Of a stretch of 64,000 nt of DNA, positions 8,397-18,558 are shown piece by piece. Numbering within the stretch: position 1 is the first letter of the stretch; each line of letters begins with the position of its first letter. Made by a program: the position numbers and the translations under genes. The stretch covers positions 2,945,322 through 3,009,321 of the forward strand of contig NZ_CP039543.1 of the NCBI RefSeq assembly GCF_013085545.1, given 5' to 3'. The notes beneath the pieces were generated by a model. It was not told the DNA's origin and did not search any database. It saw only the letters and a program-made list of their open reading frames with translations. The DNA is from Oceanidesulfovibrio marinus (GTDB lineage Bacteria > Desulfobacterota > Desulfovibrionia > Desulfovibrionales > Desulfovibrionaceae).

Positions 8397-8413
8397 CTGA
8401 GCATCCCACCCTA

Positions 8414-9502
8414 TTATTCCTGAGGCAGACATACCTCATAGCCGTTGCGCCTGCACAGATCTTCGCGCTTGGCCACGAGATAATCCTCCTGCACCATCTC
8501 CTGCACGAGTTCGCGGAACGTCACTTCGGGAGTCCACCCCAGCTCATTCTTTGCTTGGGATGGATCGCCGAGAAGCGTCTCCACTTCGGTGGGTCTGTAA
8601 TATTTCGGATCCACCGCCACGATGACCTTGCCACTGGACGCATCGCGGCCGACCTCTTTCTCGTTCTTGCCTTCCCACTCGATCTTCATGTCCAACTCGG
8701 CGGCGGCAACCTCGACAAACTCGCGCACCGAGTGTTGCTCCCCGGTCGCGATGACGTAATCCCGGGGCGCATCCTGCTGCAGCATCAACCACTGCATCTT
8801 CACATAGTCCTTGGCATGTCCCCAGTCGCGCAAGGCGTCCAGGTTGCCCAGGTACATCTTGTCCATCAGGCCGAGCTTGATCCTGGTCAACGCGCGGGTG
8901 ATTTTACGCGTCACAAAGGTCTCCCCGCGCACCGGAGATTCATGGTTGAACAAGATGCCATTACATACGAACATATTATAAGCTTCGCGGTAGTTTACAC
9001 AAATCCAGTACGAATACAGCTTGGCAACCGCGTACGGCGAGCGAGGATAGAAGGGTGTGCTCTCGGTCTGCGGAGTCTCCTGGACCAGACCGTACAGCTC
9101 GGAGGTGGACGCCTGGTAGAATCGAGTCGATTTTTCCAGGCCGGCGATTCGGATAGCCTCAAGCAAGCGCAAGGTTCCCAGGGCCGTGACATCCGCCGTA
9201 TACTCCGGGCACTCGAAGGACACCGCCACATGGCTTTGGGCTGCGAGGTTATACACTTCGTCCGGTTTCACCTGCTGTATTATGCGGATGAGATTCGAGG
9301 AGTCAGTAAGATCGCCATAGTGCAGGTAAAAACGTTTGTTCTCCGCGTGAGGGCCTTCATAGACATCATCGATACGGTCCGTATTGAACAACGAAGCACG
9401 ACGCTTGATGCCGTGCACCTCATATCCCTTATCAAGCAGAAGCCTGACAAGATATGATCCATCCTGCCCGGTGACACCCGTTATCAGAGCTACTTTCTTC
9501 AT
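8414..9502 (-). CDS. gmd: GDP-mannose 4,6-dehydratase
   Basis: Converts GDP-D-mannose to GDP-4-keto-6-deoxy-D-mannose, the precursor of GDP-fucose, GDP-rhamnose and GDP-perosamine. 362 residues, near the usual length. Extended SDR motif [10 protein letters not shown] at residues 9-18, followed by the Gmd-specific [15 protein letters not shown]. Also YAVAK with the catalytic tyrosine and the [16 protein letters not shown] block. The ATG overlaps the manC stop by 4 bases (ATGA), so the two are translationally coupled. Next gene fcl, 17 bases on, completes the route to GDP-fucose. Confidence 0.97.
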   Translation of the reverse strand: MKKVALITGVTGQDGSYLVRLLLDKGYEVHGIKRRASLFNTDRIDDVYEGPHAENKRFYLHYGDLTDSSNLIRIIQQVKPDEVYNLAAQSHVAVSFECPEYTADVTALGTLRLLEAIRIAGLEKSTRFYQASTSELYGLVQETPQTESTPFYPRSPYAVAKLYSYWICVNYREAYNMFVCNGILFNHESPVRGETFVTRKITRALTRIKLGLMDKMYLGNLDALRDWGHAKDYVKMQWLMLQQDAPRDYVIATGEQHSVREFVEVAAAELDMKIEWEGKNEKEVGRDASSGKVIVAVDPKYYRPTEVETLLGDPSQAKNELGWTPEVTFRELVQEMVQEDYLVAKREDLCRRNGYEVCLPQE

Positions 9503-10908
9503 GTATCAATCCCATTGCGTCCATATACATCGTCAAGCCGTACGATATCATCTTCCCCGAGGTAAGATCCTGTCTGGATCTCAATCAACTGCAGAGGAAT
9601 ACAGCCCGGATTCTCCAAGCGATGAACTGTTCCGACCGGTATGTACATGGATTGGTCTTCTGTGAGTAAAACTTCCTTGTCGCCGTTTGTTATCTTTGCT
9701 GTTCCGCTAACAACGATCCAATGCTCCGCTCGATGGTGGTGTTTCTGCAAAGAAAGGACGTGTCCGGGCTTGACTACAATACGTTTGACCTGGAAGCGCT
9801 CATCCTTGTCCGTTCCTTCGTAGGACCCCCATGGCCGGTATACCTTTCTGTGCAGAAGCGCTTTCTCGTCTTTGTTTTCGCACAATGTGTTCACGATGCT
9901 TTTCACATTCTGAGCCTGACTCTTCTTTGCGACAAGAATTGCGTCCGGGGTTTCGACAATGACCAGGTCTTCAACCCCTACTGCGCTGACCAACCGGGAC
10001 TCCGAATGCAGGTAACAGTTTTTCACGCCGTCCACGAGCACCTCGCCCTGGCAGACATTGCCATTGGCATCCTTTGTACCTGTTTCGTAGATGGCGCTCC
10101 AGGAGCCCAGGTCGCTCCAGCCGGAGTTTTCGAGAACAACCATCGCGCACTTGTCTGTCTTTTCCATCACTGCATAATCAATGGAATCAGAGGGACAGGA
10201 GGCGAAAACATCGTGCGGGAGCCGCATGAAATCGAGGTCGGAAACCACTCCCGCCACAGCATCGGCGCAAACGGAATACATTTCGGGAGCGAACTTCTTC
10301 AGCTCGTCCAGATAGGCGGACGCCTTGAAGAGAAAGATCCCGCTGTTCCAGAAGTAGTCGCCCGAATCCACATACTGCCGCGCGAGCTCGTATGTGGGCT
10401 TTTCAGCAAAGGCATCGACCTTGAAGCCGTCTTGCAATGGCTGCCCTTTCTGCAGATAGCCGTATCCGGTCTCGGGCTTTTCCGGATCTATTCCAAAGGC
10501 GACGAGGTATCCTTCCTCGGCAAGCGGCAGCGCTGCTTCCACCGCCTCATTGAGCACCCCGCCATCGAGCTTGTGGTCGGCCGGCATGACCAGCAAAACA
10601 GGGTCTTCGTCCTGGCACATCAGAGCACTGATCGCTGCTGCGGGCGCCGTGTTCCTCCCGACCGGCTCCAAAATGATCCGCCCCGTTATGTTCAAACGCT
10701 GCAACTGCTCGGCGACAAGGAAGCGGTGCTCGACATTGCAGACCACCACGGGCTCGGCGACCTGGTCAAAAAGCTTGCTACGCAACAACGTCTGCTCAAA
10801 CAAAGTCCCTTCACCGGGAAACGTGATGTACTGTTTGGGATACAGCTCTCTGGAAAGGGGCCATAAGCGGCTTCCTTTCCCGCCGGCAAGAATTACTGGC
10901 TGAATCAT
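9499..10908 (-). CDS. manC: Mannose-1-phosphate guanylyltransferase / mannose-6-phosphate isomerase
   Basis: Bifunctional type II enzyme of 469 residues. The N-terminal nucleotidyltransferase domain carries the [12 protein letters not shown] signature (residues 9-20) and makes GDP-mannose from GTP and mannose-1-phosphate. The C-terminal cupin (about residues 360-465) has the zinc-isomerase blocks [26 protein letters not shown] and [12 protein letters not shown], for fructose-6-P/mannose-6-P interconversion. It starts 8 bases after manB and overlaps gmd by 4, so all four genes form one operon for GDP-mannose and GDP-fucose. Confidence 0.96.
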   Translation of the reverse strand: MIQPVILAGGKGSRLWPLSRELYPKQYITFPGEGTLFEQTLLRSKLFDQVAEPVVVCNVEHRFLVAEQLQRLNITGRIILEPVGRNTAPAAAISALMCQDEDPVLLVMPADHKLDGGVLNEAVEAALPLAEEGYLVAFGIDPEKPETGYGYLQKGQPLQDGFKVDAFAEKPTYELARQYVDSGDYFWNSGIFLFKASAYLDELKKFAPEMYSVCADAVAGVVSDLDFMRLPHDVFASCPSDSIDYAVMEKTDKCAMVVLENSGWSDLGSWSAIYETGTKDANGNVCQGEVLVDGVKNCYLHSESRLVSAVGVEDLVIVETPDAILVAKKSQAQNVKSIVNTLCENKDEKALLHRKVYRPWGSYEGTDKDERFQVKRIVVKPGHVLSLQKHHHRAEHWIVVSGTAKITNGDKEVLLTEDQSMYIPVGTVHRLENPGCIPLQLIEIQTGSYLGEDDIVRLDDVYGRNGIDT

Positions 10909-10916
10909 ACAATTAC

Positions 10917-12269
10917 CTATTTTTCAGCAAACAGTTCGAGGAGACGCAGAAGCTCGGCAGTCTTCTCGTTCATGAGTGTTTCATTCGCCTTGGCCTCGAC
11001 ATTCAACCGGACTATCGGCTCCGTATTGGAGCAGCGCAGATTGAATCGCCATTGGCCAAGGTCCATACTCAGACCATCGATTTTGTCGATGCCTTGCGCC
11101 TGGGTTCGGTACACTTCCTCGACATGCGCAAGGGCCTTCAGCGGGTCGGCTACCTTCAGATTTATCTCTCCGCTTACCGGATACGAACGTTTCAGCTCAT
11201 CCACAAGGGCAGATAGTGGTTTCCTGGTACGGCTCAATATCTCACAAACGAGCAGCCAGGGAATCATGCCGCTATCGCAGTAACCGAAGTCCCTGAAGTA
11301 GTGATGGGCACTCATTTCACCGCCATATATGGCGTCTTCCTCGCGCATCCGGTCCTTGATGAAAGCGTGGCCAGTCTTGCTCACAACAGGAATCCCGCCA
11401 GCTGCGGTTACGATGTCCACGGTGTTCCAGGTCAGCCTCGGATCGTGAATTATTTTCGCTCCCGCATTGCGAGACAGCATGCTTTGCGCCAGAAGCCCTA
11501 CGAGATAGTAGCCCTCGATGAACTCGCCGCGCTCATCAAAGAAAAAGCATCGATCGAAGTCGCCATCCCAGGCAAGGCCGATATCCGAGTCGGACTCGAC
11601 CACCGCTCTGGAGGTATCGGCTCGCCGGTCGGGAAGCAGCGGATTGGGGATACCATTGGGAAAAGTCCCGTCCGGTTCTTCGTGAATGAACTGAAACGAA
11701 AAAGGCAGGTGTGCTGCAAGCTCCCGCACCACGGGTCCGGCGCAGCCATTGCCTGGATTGGCCAGTATCTTCAAAGGAGCAAGCGCTTCACGGTCGATGC
11801 AGTTCAAGAGAAAATCGACATACTCCTTGCGCTCTGCCAGCTCATGCCGGCGGCCAATCCGCTCGGAGTTTTTGAAACGCTTTTCGGCAACCCTGTCCCG
11901 AACGCTGAAGAGGCCGTTATCCCGGCTCACGGGTCTGGCCTGCTCCCGGACAATTTTCATCCCGTTGTAGTTGGCAGGGTTGTGACTGGCGGTAACCATG
12001 ATTCCGCCGCCAAGGCCTTTATGGAATGTATGGAAGTAGACTTCTTCGGTTCCACACAGCCCTATATCGAAAACATCCGCGCCCCCATCGCACAGCCCTT
12101 GCATCAAAGCCTGGGCAATTCCGTCGCTGGACAGCCGGATATCCCGCCCCACGCAAACCGTGGACGCATCGACTTCAGACAAAAACGCTTGCCCGATACC
12201 ATAGGCGACATCTTCATTCAACTGGTCCGGCACGATGCCGCGGATGTCATACGCTTTAAAGCAGTCCAT
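10917..12269 (-). CDS. manB: Phosphomannomutase / phosphoglucomutase
   Basis: 450 residues. Interconverts mannose-6-phosphate and mannose-1-phosphate. The active-site phosphoserine loop TASHNP is at residues 93-98 (Ser95). The magnesium loop DGDFDR, the sugar-specificity loop GGEMSAHHYF and the C-terminal phosphate-binding RCSNTEPIVRLN are all present. First gene of the leftward operon manB-manC-gmd-fcl. Some bacteria call this gene algC or cpsG, and it may also serve glucose-1-phosphate supply. Confidence 0.94.
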   Translation of the reverse strand: MDCFKAYDIRGIVPDQLNEDVAYGIGQAFLSEVDASTVCVGRDIRLSSDGIAQALMQGLCDGGADVFDIGLCGTEEVYFHTFHKGLGGGIMVTASHNPANYNGMKIVREQARPVSRDNGLFSVRDRVAEKRFKNSERIGRRHELAERKEYVDFLLNCIDREALAPLKILANPGNGCAGPVVRELAAHLPFSFQFIHEEPDGTFPNGIPNPLLPDRRADTSRAVVESDSDIGLAWDGDFDRCFFFDERGEFIEGYYLVGLLAQSMLSRNAGAKIIHDPRLTWNTVDIVTAAGGIPVVSKTGHAFIKDRMREEDAIYGGEMSAHHYFRDFGYCDSGMIPWLLVCEILSRTRKPLSALVDELKRSYPVSGEINLKVADPLKALAHVEEVYRTQAQGIDKIDGLSMDLGQWRFNLRCSNTEPIVRLNVEAKANETLMNEKTAELLRLLELFAEK

Positions 12270-12672
12270 ATGTACTCGTTAACAATAAGGTTTGGCGAAT
12301 GCAACAGAGGCCCGGACTCTACTGCGCACGTTTGACTGCTGGTGAGACGACGATGGATTCTCCCGACTGGGATCTCGTGAAAGAAGATGTCATCTGGCAG
12401 GCCCCCCTGCTCCCTGTCTCGTCCCCCTATTGAAAGTATCAACTGAACAAGCTGCCTAATACATAGGCATTCGGGCTTGTGGCAAGGATGGTGATTGCCG
12501 CGCACAAGGCATATCGCTCATTACGTTCGCCCTCCGCGCGGGGTGGGCGCCTGACGCCCACACTGAACGAAAGAGCATTTTTGAGAAGGCTTCTAGCTGC
12601 AACGTGCTCTGGCGTTCCATCGGCACTCCTGGCGATACAAGAAGACATAGGCCTTTGGAGTACGGCGCGGTG
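12270..12672. other. Intergenic region upstream of manB
   Basis: About 400 bases between the manB start and the end of the next leftward glycosyltransferase. It presumably contains the manB promoter, but no convincing -35/-10 pair was found on the minus strand, and no coding similarity was recognised. Confidence 0.4.
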
Positions 12673-13779
12673 TCACGAGGCCACTTCGTTGTAGAGGTCG
12701 ACATAGTTGGAAGCCATTATGTCCGCCGTGAACAACGTGGAATAGCGCTGTTGCGCATGTGAGCCCATCTCCGCGGCGAGATCGGGATTGTCCCAGAGCT
12801 GCAGCATTGCCTCGCGCAACGCGCCGGGGTCGCTCGGAGGAACAACGATGCCGGTCTCACCATGGATATTGATATAGCTCATGCCCGAACCGATTTCGCT
12901 GGAAAGCAAGGGCTTTCCGAACATGGCCCCCTCCAGAAGCGAAATGCCGAACGCTTCGGAACGCAAGTGCGACGGAAAGACCACAGCATAACATGCATTC
13001 ATGAGAGCGACTTTGTCTTCATCGTTCACCCACCCCAGGAAATGAATATTCCGAAGGCCGAGTCGATCCGCCAGACCTTTGAGCTCTTGTTCAATCGGGC
13101 CTGACCCAACAATCACAATGGGGAAGTCGGTGTTTTTCGCCGCCTCAAGAAGGATGTGAAGCCCCTTGTAATATCGAAGCACGCCGACAAAGAGGAAAAA
13201 TCGAGAGCCGAACTTATCTTTCCAGCGTTGGACTCCTTCCTCAGACGGGACAGGATAGGAATCCCTATCAATTCCAATCGGAATATTTACAACCTTTTCC
13301 TGGAACCGCTGCAAAATATTGCTCGTGGCGGAATAATTGGGCGACGTGGAGACGATTCTGTCTACACGGCCCAAGAACTTCATCATGAGAGGAGAATACA
13401 GCAGCAGCAACTTCTTTTGACGTACAATATCTGAATGATACGTTACTATGGAAGGTTTTCGAGTCCGGCTTATAAAATGAACCAAGTCCATGAATGGCCA
13501 GGGAAAATGATAATGAATGACATCTGCACTCTTGGACAATTCCATAAATTGCTGCAATGAGCGCAACGAAAAACGTGTTGACGCTATTTCCAAATCTGCT
13601 TTGAGCAAATGCAGGTCATATTCATCAAAATTTATTATGCGGTTCTGATCTCTAGAAAGTGCAAGTACATCGGATCGTACACCATACGCTGCCACACCTT
13701 TGGCTATCTGGTGTATTGCCGTCTCAATGCCGCCGGTTGAGTCTGGATAGGCCGATTTGTAGAAATGCAGGATACGCAT
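12673..13779 (-). CDS. GT4-type glycosyltransferase
   Basis: 368 residues in a GT-B fold. N-terminal acceptor domain with the glycine-rich turn STGGIETAIHQIAKG (about residues 14-28). C-terminal donor domain with LFVGVLRYYKGLHIL, IVGSGPIEQELK and the E-x7-E type motif RSEAFGISLLEGAMFGKPL. These are diagnostic of family 4 retaining transferases that use nucleotide-sugars at the cytoplasmic membrane face. I chose ATG 13779 over an upstream GTG three codons earlier. Donor and acceptor are unknown. It stands alone, 400 bases from manB and 285 from the phosphatase gene. Confidence 0.88.
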   Translation of the reverse strand: MRILHFYKSAYPDSTGGIETAIHQIAKGVAAYGVRSDVLALSRDQNRIINFDEYDLHLLKADLEIASTRFSLRSLQQFMELSKSADVIHYHFPWPFMDLVHFISRTRKPSIVTYHSDIVRQKKLLLLYSPLMMKFLGRVDRIVSTSPNYSATSNILQRFQEKVVNIPIGIDRDSYPVPSEEGVQRWKDKFGSRFFLFVGVLRYYKGLHILLEAAKNTDFPIVIVGSGPIEQELKGLADRLGLRNIHFLGWVNDEDKVALMNACYAVVFPSHLRSEAFGISLLEGAMFGKPLLSSEIGSGMSYINIHGETGIVVPPSDPGALREAMLQLWDNPDLAAEMGSHAQQRYSTLFTADIMASNYVDLYNEVAS

Positions 13780-14064
13780 GGGGCACACTGATGCAGCTGC
13801 AACTAATGAGAAGAACGTTCACAAGACGTTTTCATATGGGGAGCAGAATAACTTGACATCTTATTTCACTATAACCTTTCAAATAGAACTGCAATGCTCC
13901 AGATCAATCCATTGCTAAATGCTTTAGGATCCCTTAACCATACCGATCAAAACATCCCGACATCTCAGGAGATAAATCCTTTTCAGGCTTCCCCGAAATA
14001 ACGGCGTCCAAAACAAGCCATCACATGGTTTGGCGCGCCCGGAAGTCAAGTTACTGAGCTGCGC

Positions 14065-14661
14065 TCAGATGCCGCCAGCAATGCCGAATGCATATAGCCT
14101 TGCAACGCCCGTCTTATCTATATGGAGATGCGACAACGATGCATTCGGCGCCGTGAAACGAGGAAAACAGGTCATGGGCGTGTTATAACAATGATGGAGT
14201 ACGCATGCGATCGGGCCATTGTGTGCGACCATTACCACTCGCTCGTGCTCCCCATACGTTTCGATCGCGTTCATAAACCAATGCGTTGTGCGGTGGTAAA
14301 GGTCCATGTGCGACTCACCGCCTGGATACGGACGGTCAGGATCGAACTCACTGTAGAAATTCGAATGGTCCGCAAGAAACCGCACTAATGGCCACTCGGC
14401 ACAGTGGCCGGCGTCGGTCTCCGCGATCTCGGGAAGCACAACGAACTTCTGATCAGGAAAGATTATCTCGGCGGATTGAACTGCCCGGAGCATGGGGCTG
14501 ACCACGTAGCGATCGAACTCCAGTCCGCGGATTTGAATAAGCGTCCGCAACGAACGGCACTGCTCCTTTCCCTTGTCAGTAAGCGGCGACTCCTCGCCCC
14601 CTGTCACAAGACCCTGAAGGTTTGCCATGGATTCACCATGTCGGATCATAAAAAAATGCAT
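14065..14661 (-). CDS. Histidine phosphatase superfamily protein
   Basis: 198 residues. The phosphoglycerate-mutase/phosphatase signature IRHGES at residues 6-11 supplies the catalytic His8. The second catalytic histidine lies in VMVAHNGPIACVL. The conserved arginine and glutamate are in the expected positions (YVVSPMLRAVQSAEIIF). Members dephosphorylate sugar phosphates and other small molecules. Inside a polysaccharide cluster a role in sugar-phosphate metabolism is plausible but unproven. Separate transcription unit or operon with the following glycosyltransferases cannot be decided. Confidence 0.85.
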   Translation of the reverse strand: MHFFMIRHGESMANLQGLVTGGEESPLTDKGKEQCRSLRTLIQIRGLEFDRYVVSPMLRAVQSAEIIFPDQKFVVLPEIAETDAGHCAEWPLVRFLADHSNFYSEFDPDRPYPGGESHMDLYHRTTHWFMNAIETYGEHERVVMVAHNGPIACVLHHCYNTPMTCFPRFTAPNASLSHLHIDKTGVARLYAFGIAGGI

Positions 14662-14731
14662 CGCCGTATCTCGTTCAGGGATTCAAATCCGTAAGGCAGT
14701 TGCTGTGCACAGTTACCCATTTTATCTTCCA

Positions 14732-15763
14732 CTATGAGCTAAGCAATTGCCAAAATACTTCAGCGCCATCTTTGATGTGAAAATTGCGTTTCACATCTTC
14801 ACGGGCCTGCTCCCGTATGCGTTGTCTGAGCTCGTAAGAACTGGCAAGGCGATTCATGGCGTCAACCCAGGCTTCATACGTGTTTTCAACCAACAAGCCT
14901 GTCTCGCCATCAACAACCACATCTTTGTACAAGTCCGTATTCGAGTACACGCCAGGAATGCCCAGCAGGCCATAATTAATATACTTAAATGGATTCTTGC
15001 ACGAATTGAAAAATCTACTCGCCTCGTCCTCACATCCGCCAAGAGGAATGATGGAAAAATGGTATGCGCCATTGGCGAGACACTGCAAGTAATCGCCGTA
15101 TGAAATGCGATTCGTATAGTGGATGAATGGGAGTGATATCAGCTCGGGAAATGGATCACCGTAAAAATCGACTGTATACTTCGGGTGCGCAGCCCAGAAA
15201 TCTTGCAGTACGCGCAGAAAATCCTTCCGAAAGCACTCGAGCTTCAATAAATCCGCATTGGTGAACACGAGCTTTTGCCTGGACGGCTCTTCAGGCTTCG
15301 CCTCGGGATACTTTTCCACATATATGCCGTTTGGCACCAAAACCAAGTCTTCGCGCATACAACGCAACGCCTGAAGCAGTCGGACATTGGCCACGGTAAC
15401 CACATCGGCGAGTTCCAGCATCCTCCTGACGCGCTGTGTGTTGGCCGGATCGTTCCTGGGGCCGCCGCTGTAGGAAGGAAAATCGAGGGTCCAATCGTCG
15501 AAATCAAGCAGCACCTTCTTGCCCATATCCCGAGCGCGAGCCGCCAACTCTATGGAGTTGGGTGAAGCGTTCTTGCAGAACACGACCGCATCTGCCCACG
15601 CGAAAAGACGATAGACTTCCGGATCATTTTCCAAGTGCGTAACGAAGTGCAGACGCCCCTGGTCTCGCAACCACTCCATGGCTTCCACAACCCGGGCGAA
15701 TACGGACAGCGAGAAGGACACGCCGGAGACGTGGGATTGACGTTGAGCGACCAGTACTCTCAT
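14732..15763 (-). CDS. Glycosyltransferase, GT4-like
   Basis: 343 residues resembling GT-B transferases. An N-terminal half with GKKVLLDFDDWTLDFPSYSG is typical of proteins related to family 4 ('LDFDDW' lineage). A segment DVVTVANVRLLQALR is followed by LVPNGIYV, the usual hinge before the donor domain. The C-terminal half has YGDYLQCLANGAYHFSIIPL and the end block YINYGLLGIPGVYSNTDLY in place of a classical E-x7-E motif. AAGG precedes the ATG. Donor and acceptor unknown. The first codons MRVLVAQRQSHVSGVSFS suggest a soluble, membrane-associated enzyme. Confidence 0.78.
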   Translation of the reverse strand: MRVLVAQRQSHVSGVSFSLSVFARVVEAMEWLRDQGRLHFVTHLENDPEVYRLFAWADAVVFCKNASPNSIELAARARDMGKKVLLDFDDWTLDFPSYSGGPRNDPANTQRVRRMLELADVVTVANVRLLQALRCMREDLVLVPNGIYVEKYPEAKPEEPSRQKLVFTNADLLKLECFRKDFLRVLQDFWAAHPKYTVDFYGDPFPELISLPFIHYTNRISYGDYLQCLANGAYHFSIIPLGGCEDEASRFFNSCKNPFKYINYGLLGIPGVYSNTDLYKDVVVDGETGLLVENTYEAWVDAMNRLASSYELRQRIREQAREDVKRNFHIKDGAEVFWQLLSS

Positions 15764-15876
15764 TATAACCTTTTTGGGGTGTGGGGATGCACAAAAACTC
15801 TTTGCACGCGAGCAGCTTCAGAGGAATCAAAACCCAACCGTACAACCATCCTTTGGGCCGTGCCGGTCAGGTTGAT

Positions 15877-16869
15877 TCAGCGCTCTTGGGTAAGCTCTGC
15901 AATCAGCTGCGTCAATGGTGAAAGTACATCGGGGAACAGGTGTTTCTTCATCAGATCGTTCCGCAGGACCTGTTTCTTGGGCACATCAAGGGTGCGCTCG
16001 ATACCCTCGCGAATGCTGCCAGCATCATCAGCGTTCAGGTAGAAGGCGGCATCGCCAAAATGCTCCCGCGCCCAGGCCGACTCCCGTACCAACAACGGCG
16101 CACCGGCAATGGCCGCTTCGATCACCGACTTGCCAGGAGGATCGAGTGACGTTTCGATATATAACCGGCATTCCTGCATGGCTGACCGAATAAGGTCGGA
16201 ATTGTGAGCGATTGGATCGAGGAACAAAAAATGCTCAGGCGCCGCAGCTCTGCACTGAGCATAATACTCTTTGTCGCGATAGTCGCCCACGATCACGAGA
16301 GGCAGATCAAAATCCGCGAGGGCTTCAATGGTCGAAAGCTGGTTTTTGGTCGGCTCGATAATGCCTACCCAGAGCAGATACGTATCCAGGTCGTATGAGC
16401 TACGGAACAGCCTGGACGGCGCGGCTTGAGCAAAAGAAGGGTCCACGCCGGCCGGAACGATGATCGAGCGAGTATTGTCCTGCCAGGCCACCGACTTGAA
16501 CTTTTTCTCTTCGGTCCTGGATTTGAACACCACCGCGTCAGCTAGATCGAGATGGGCGGCAGCCACTTTTTTCACTCGATCCCGGTCATGAGACTCCACC
16601 CACAAATTGGGCCACAAGATGACTTTCTTGCCCTCGCTCTTCACGTGGCGAAGCAAGCCGAGCCCACCCTCTTCGACTGAAAAATGTATAATAATATCAT
16701 AATATTGCACAGACCTTGAGTATGGGCTGTACACATCGGCTATGTGCCCCATTTTCCTTAAATTCAGAGCCACTTCAAGGAGTTCATACTCGCCACCGCC
16801 TTTATTAAGAAATGCATTATGATATGTAGTTATTAATATTTTTTTGTCTGCTGGCAAAATATACTCCAA
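15877..16869 (-). CDS. GT4-type glycosyltransferase
   Basis: 330 residues. N-terminal domain with KGGGEYELLEVALNLRKMGH, a glycine-rich acceptor-side loop. C-terminal donor domain with LLWVGIIEPTKNQLSTIEAL, LPLVIVGDYRDKEYY and the acidic motif ETSLDPPGKSVIEAAIAGAP. It is clearly related to the rightward gene at 30128-31093, which has the same GGGE, EP-KNQ and E-TPGLAALEAA blocks. The two probably arose by duplication and may transfer similar sugars to different acceptors. AT-rich upstream region. Confidence 0.85.
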   Translation of the reverse strand: MEYILPADKKILITTYHNAFLNKGGGEYELLEVALNLRKMGHIADVYSPYSRSVQYYDIIIHFSVEEGGLGLLRHVKSEGKKVILWPNLWVESHDRDRVKKVAAAHLDLADAVVFKSRTEEKKFKSVAWQDNTRSIIVPAGVDPSFAQAAPSRLFRSSYDLDTYLLWVGIIEPTKNQLSTIEALADFDLPLVIVGDYRDKEYYAQCRAAAPEHFLFLDPIAHNSDLIRSAMQECRLYIETSLDPPGKSVIEAAIAGAPLLVRESAWAREHFGDAAFYLNADDAGSIREGIERTLDVPKKQVLRNDLMKKHLFPDVLSPLTQLIAELTQER

Positions 16870-17195
16870 AGCTAGGACGCCACTGCGCCCGCTTGATCAT
16901 GCTGATGTCTTTCTCAGCAAGGTCCATGTCCCCACGTCTGGAGCGCCTTCGGAGCGTGGGTAAAGACCTGCCTTTCCCCGTGCAGGGAGCCTCTTGTGAT
17001 GTCGATTACGAGGCTTCTCCTCACAACGGACTCGTATAAAGCGAAACACTGCAAAAATGAAGAGCTAAGGCGAGCTAATCCCACTGACCTCTTCTCGAAA
17101 ATCAATCCACATAAAAACATCATGTGAACCGATCGCGTCCAGTATTGATGATACTTGCATGCCGGTCAATCATCTCAGTAGCAAGATGGCGGCCC
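16870..17195. other. Intergenic region between divergent glycosyltransferase genes
   Basis: About 325 bases with no recognisable coding sequence. It should hold the leftward promoter for the gene at 15877-16869. Nothing distinctive was seen. Confidence 0.4.
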
Positions 17196-17427
17196 ATGAA
17201 AAAGCATATCCGGGTACTCGAATATCTCTTGTCACGGTGACGATACGAGTTATACCTTCCCGGATGCCTGCCCACAGTGCGGCTCCAAACCCATCTCACA
17301 ACCGAACGGCTGCGCCTGCCTCTGTAGACATCCGCAAGCAAATGTGTTCATCCTCACCGAATTTGAATGTGCGAATACCCGTCCGAACACGATCTGGACG
17401 GTTTTGACGCACCGCGACGACTCAACC
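17196..17427 (+). pseudogene. Possible broken zinc-ribbon reading frame fused upstream of a glycosyltransferase
   Basis: An ATG at 17196 opens MKKHIRVLEYLLSR then stops. One frame over, the sequence continues as CHGDDTSYTFPDACPQCG and a second cysteine cluster NGCACLC, and runs without a stop into the next glycosyltransferase frame. The four-cysteine pattern recalls the zinc ribbon at the start of the 950-residue protein at 36734. There is no start codon in the cysteine frame upstream of a GTG at 17344, so this may be the remnant of an N-terminal domain lost by frameshift. Confidence 0.35.
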
Positions 17428-18543
17428 ATGAACACGACTCAATCACCTGCTATCGTTGTCCTTGGATACAACCGCCCAGAATCCCTGCGACGCATACTGG
17501 GCGGCCTGAACGCGTCCCACTACCCGCATGACGTGACCCTGGTCATCAGCATTGATAAAAGCGACTCCCTGAACGTTTTGAAGGTAGCGGAAGAATTCCA
17601 ATGGAAGGGAGGTCCCAAACGGATTCTCACGGCCGAGGAAAGTCTGGGCCTCAGGCGCCATGTGTTGCGTTCCGGCGACTTGACCGAAGAGTACGGCTCT
17701 ATAATCCTTTTGGAGGACGACATCTATCCGTCGCCCCATTTCTATAACTACGCTGCCAGCGCCCTCGACTATTATCAGGACGACGATCGCATAGCCGGCA
17801 TCTCGCTTTATTCACCGCAATACAACGAAACCTCTTTTATGGGCTTCCGGCCCATGCAGGACGACGTCGATGCATATTTTCTCGCACTACCTTCTTCTTG
17901 GGGGCAAGCTTGGACATGGGAACAATGGCGACGCTTCAAAGCATGGTACGACGCGAACGCCGACAAGGACATAGCCCCCATCGTACCGCCCAACGTGCGG
18001 CTTTGGCCTGAGAGCTCGTGGAAAAAGTACTTTATCGCCTACATGTGCGATTCCAATCTTTTCTTCGTTTACCCGTATCTCTCTTTCAGCACCAACTTTT
18101 CCGACATCGGCGTCAACCACAAGACCAACTCCACGCGCTTTCAGGTCCCCATCCACATGTTCCCCAAAGAATATGTCTTCAAGCCGATGGACGAGTCTCT
18201 TTGCGTCTATGACGAATACTGCGAGCTACTGCCTGACAGGTTTGTGCGACTGGCTCCACATCTGGGGGACAGCGACCTCGTGGTGGATCTTTACGGAGTG
18301 AAGGACTTGAACCAGTTCCAAGCCACGCACATCCTCACCTCGCGGCCCATGCCTGCCCTGGCCAGCTGGAGCAAAGACCTGAAGCCCCACGAACTCAATG
18401 TCGTCTGCGACATCAAGGGGAACGGCCTGAACTACGGATTGCTCTGTGACTGCGACAAGACTCCATTGAACATAAACGCCGAATCTGTCTGCTATTACTA
18501 CAACGTGTCCCGCCGGGTTCTACGTTGGTGCCGTATTGATTAG
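17428..18543 (+). CDS. Glycosyltransferase, GT2/GNT-I-like, EDD type
   Basis: 371 residues from the first ATG in frame; a GTG at 17344 would add 28. GT-A-fold features: AIVVLGYNRPESLRRIL at the N-terminus, LVISIDKSD, and the metal-binding acidic triplet in IILLEDDIYPSP. The EDD motif resembles N-acetylglucosaminyltransferase I (GT13) more than classical GT2 DXD. A strong paralogue lies 2.9 kb downstream (20357-21520) with matching SSWGQA and SLKPHELN blocks. No clear ribosome-binding site precedes the ATG. It is followed after 15 bases by the next glycosyltransferase. Confidence 0.82.
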   Translation: MNTTQSPAIVVLGYNRPESLRRILGGLNASHYPHDVTLVISIDKSDSLNVLKVAEEFQWKGGPKRILTAEESLGLRRHVLRSGDLTEEYGSIILLEDDIYPSPHFYNYAASALDYYQDDDRIAGISLYSPQYNETSFMGFRPMQDDVDAYFLALPSSWGQAWTWEQWRRFKAWYDANADKDIAPIVPPNVRLWPESSWKKYFIAYMCDSNLFFVYPYLSFSTNFSDIGVNHKTNSTRFQVPIHMFPKEYVFKPMDESLCVYDEYCELLPDRFVRLAPHLGDSDLVVDLYGVKDLNQFQATHILTSRPMPALASWSKDLKPHELNVVCDIKGNGLNYGLLCDCDKTPLNINAESVCYYYNVSRRVLRWCRID

Positions 18544-18558
18544 CTAAAACATCAGGCT

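Noticed and set aside
12270-12672. Small open frames upstream of manB
   Set aside because: Short, no ribosome-binding sites or domains, composition like shadow frames.
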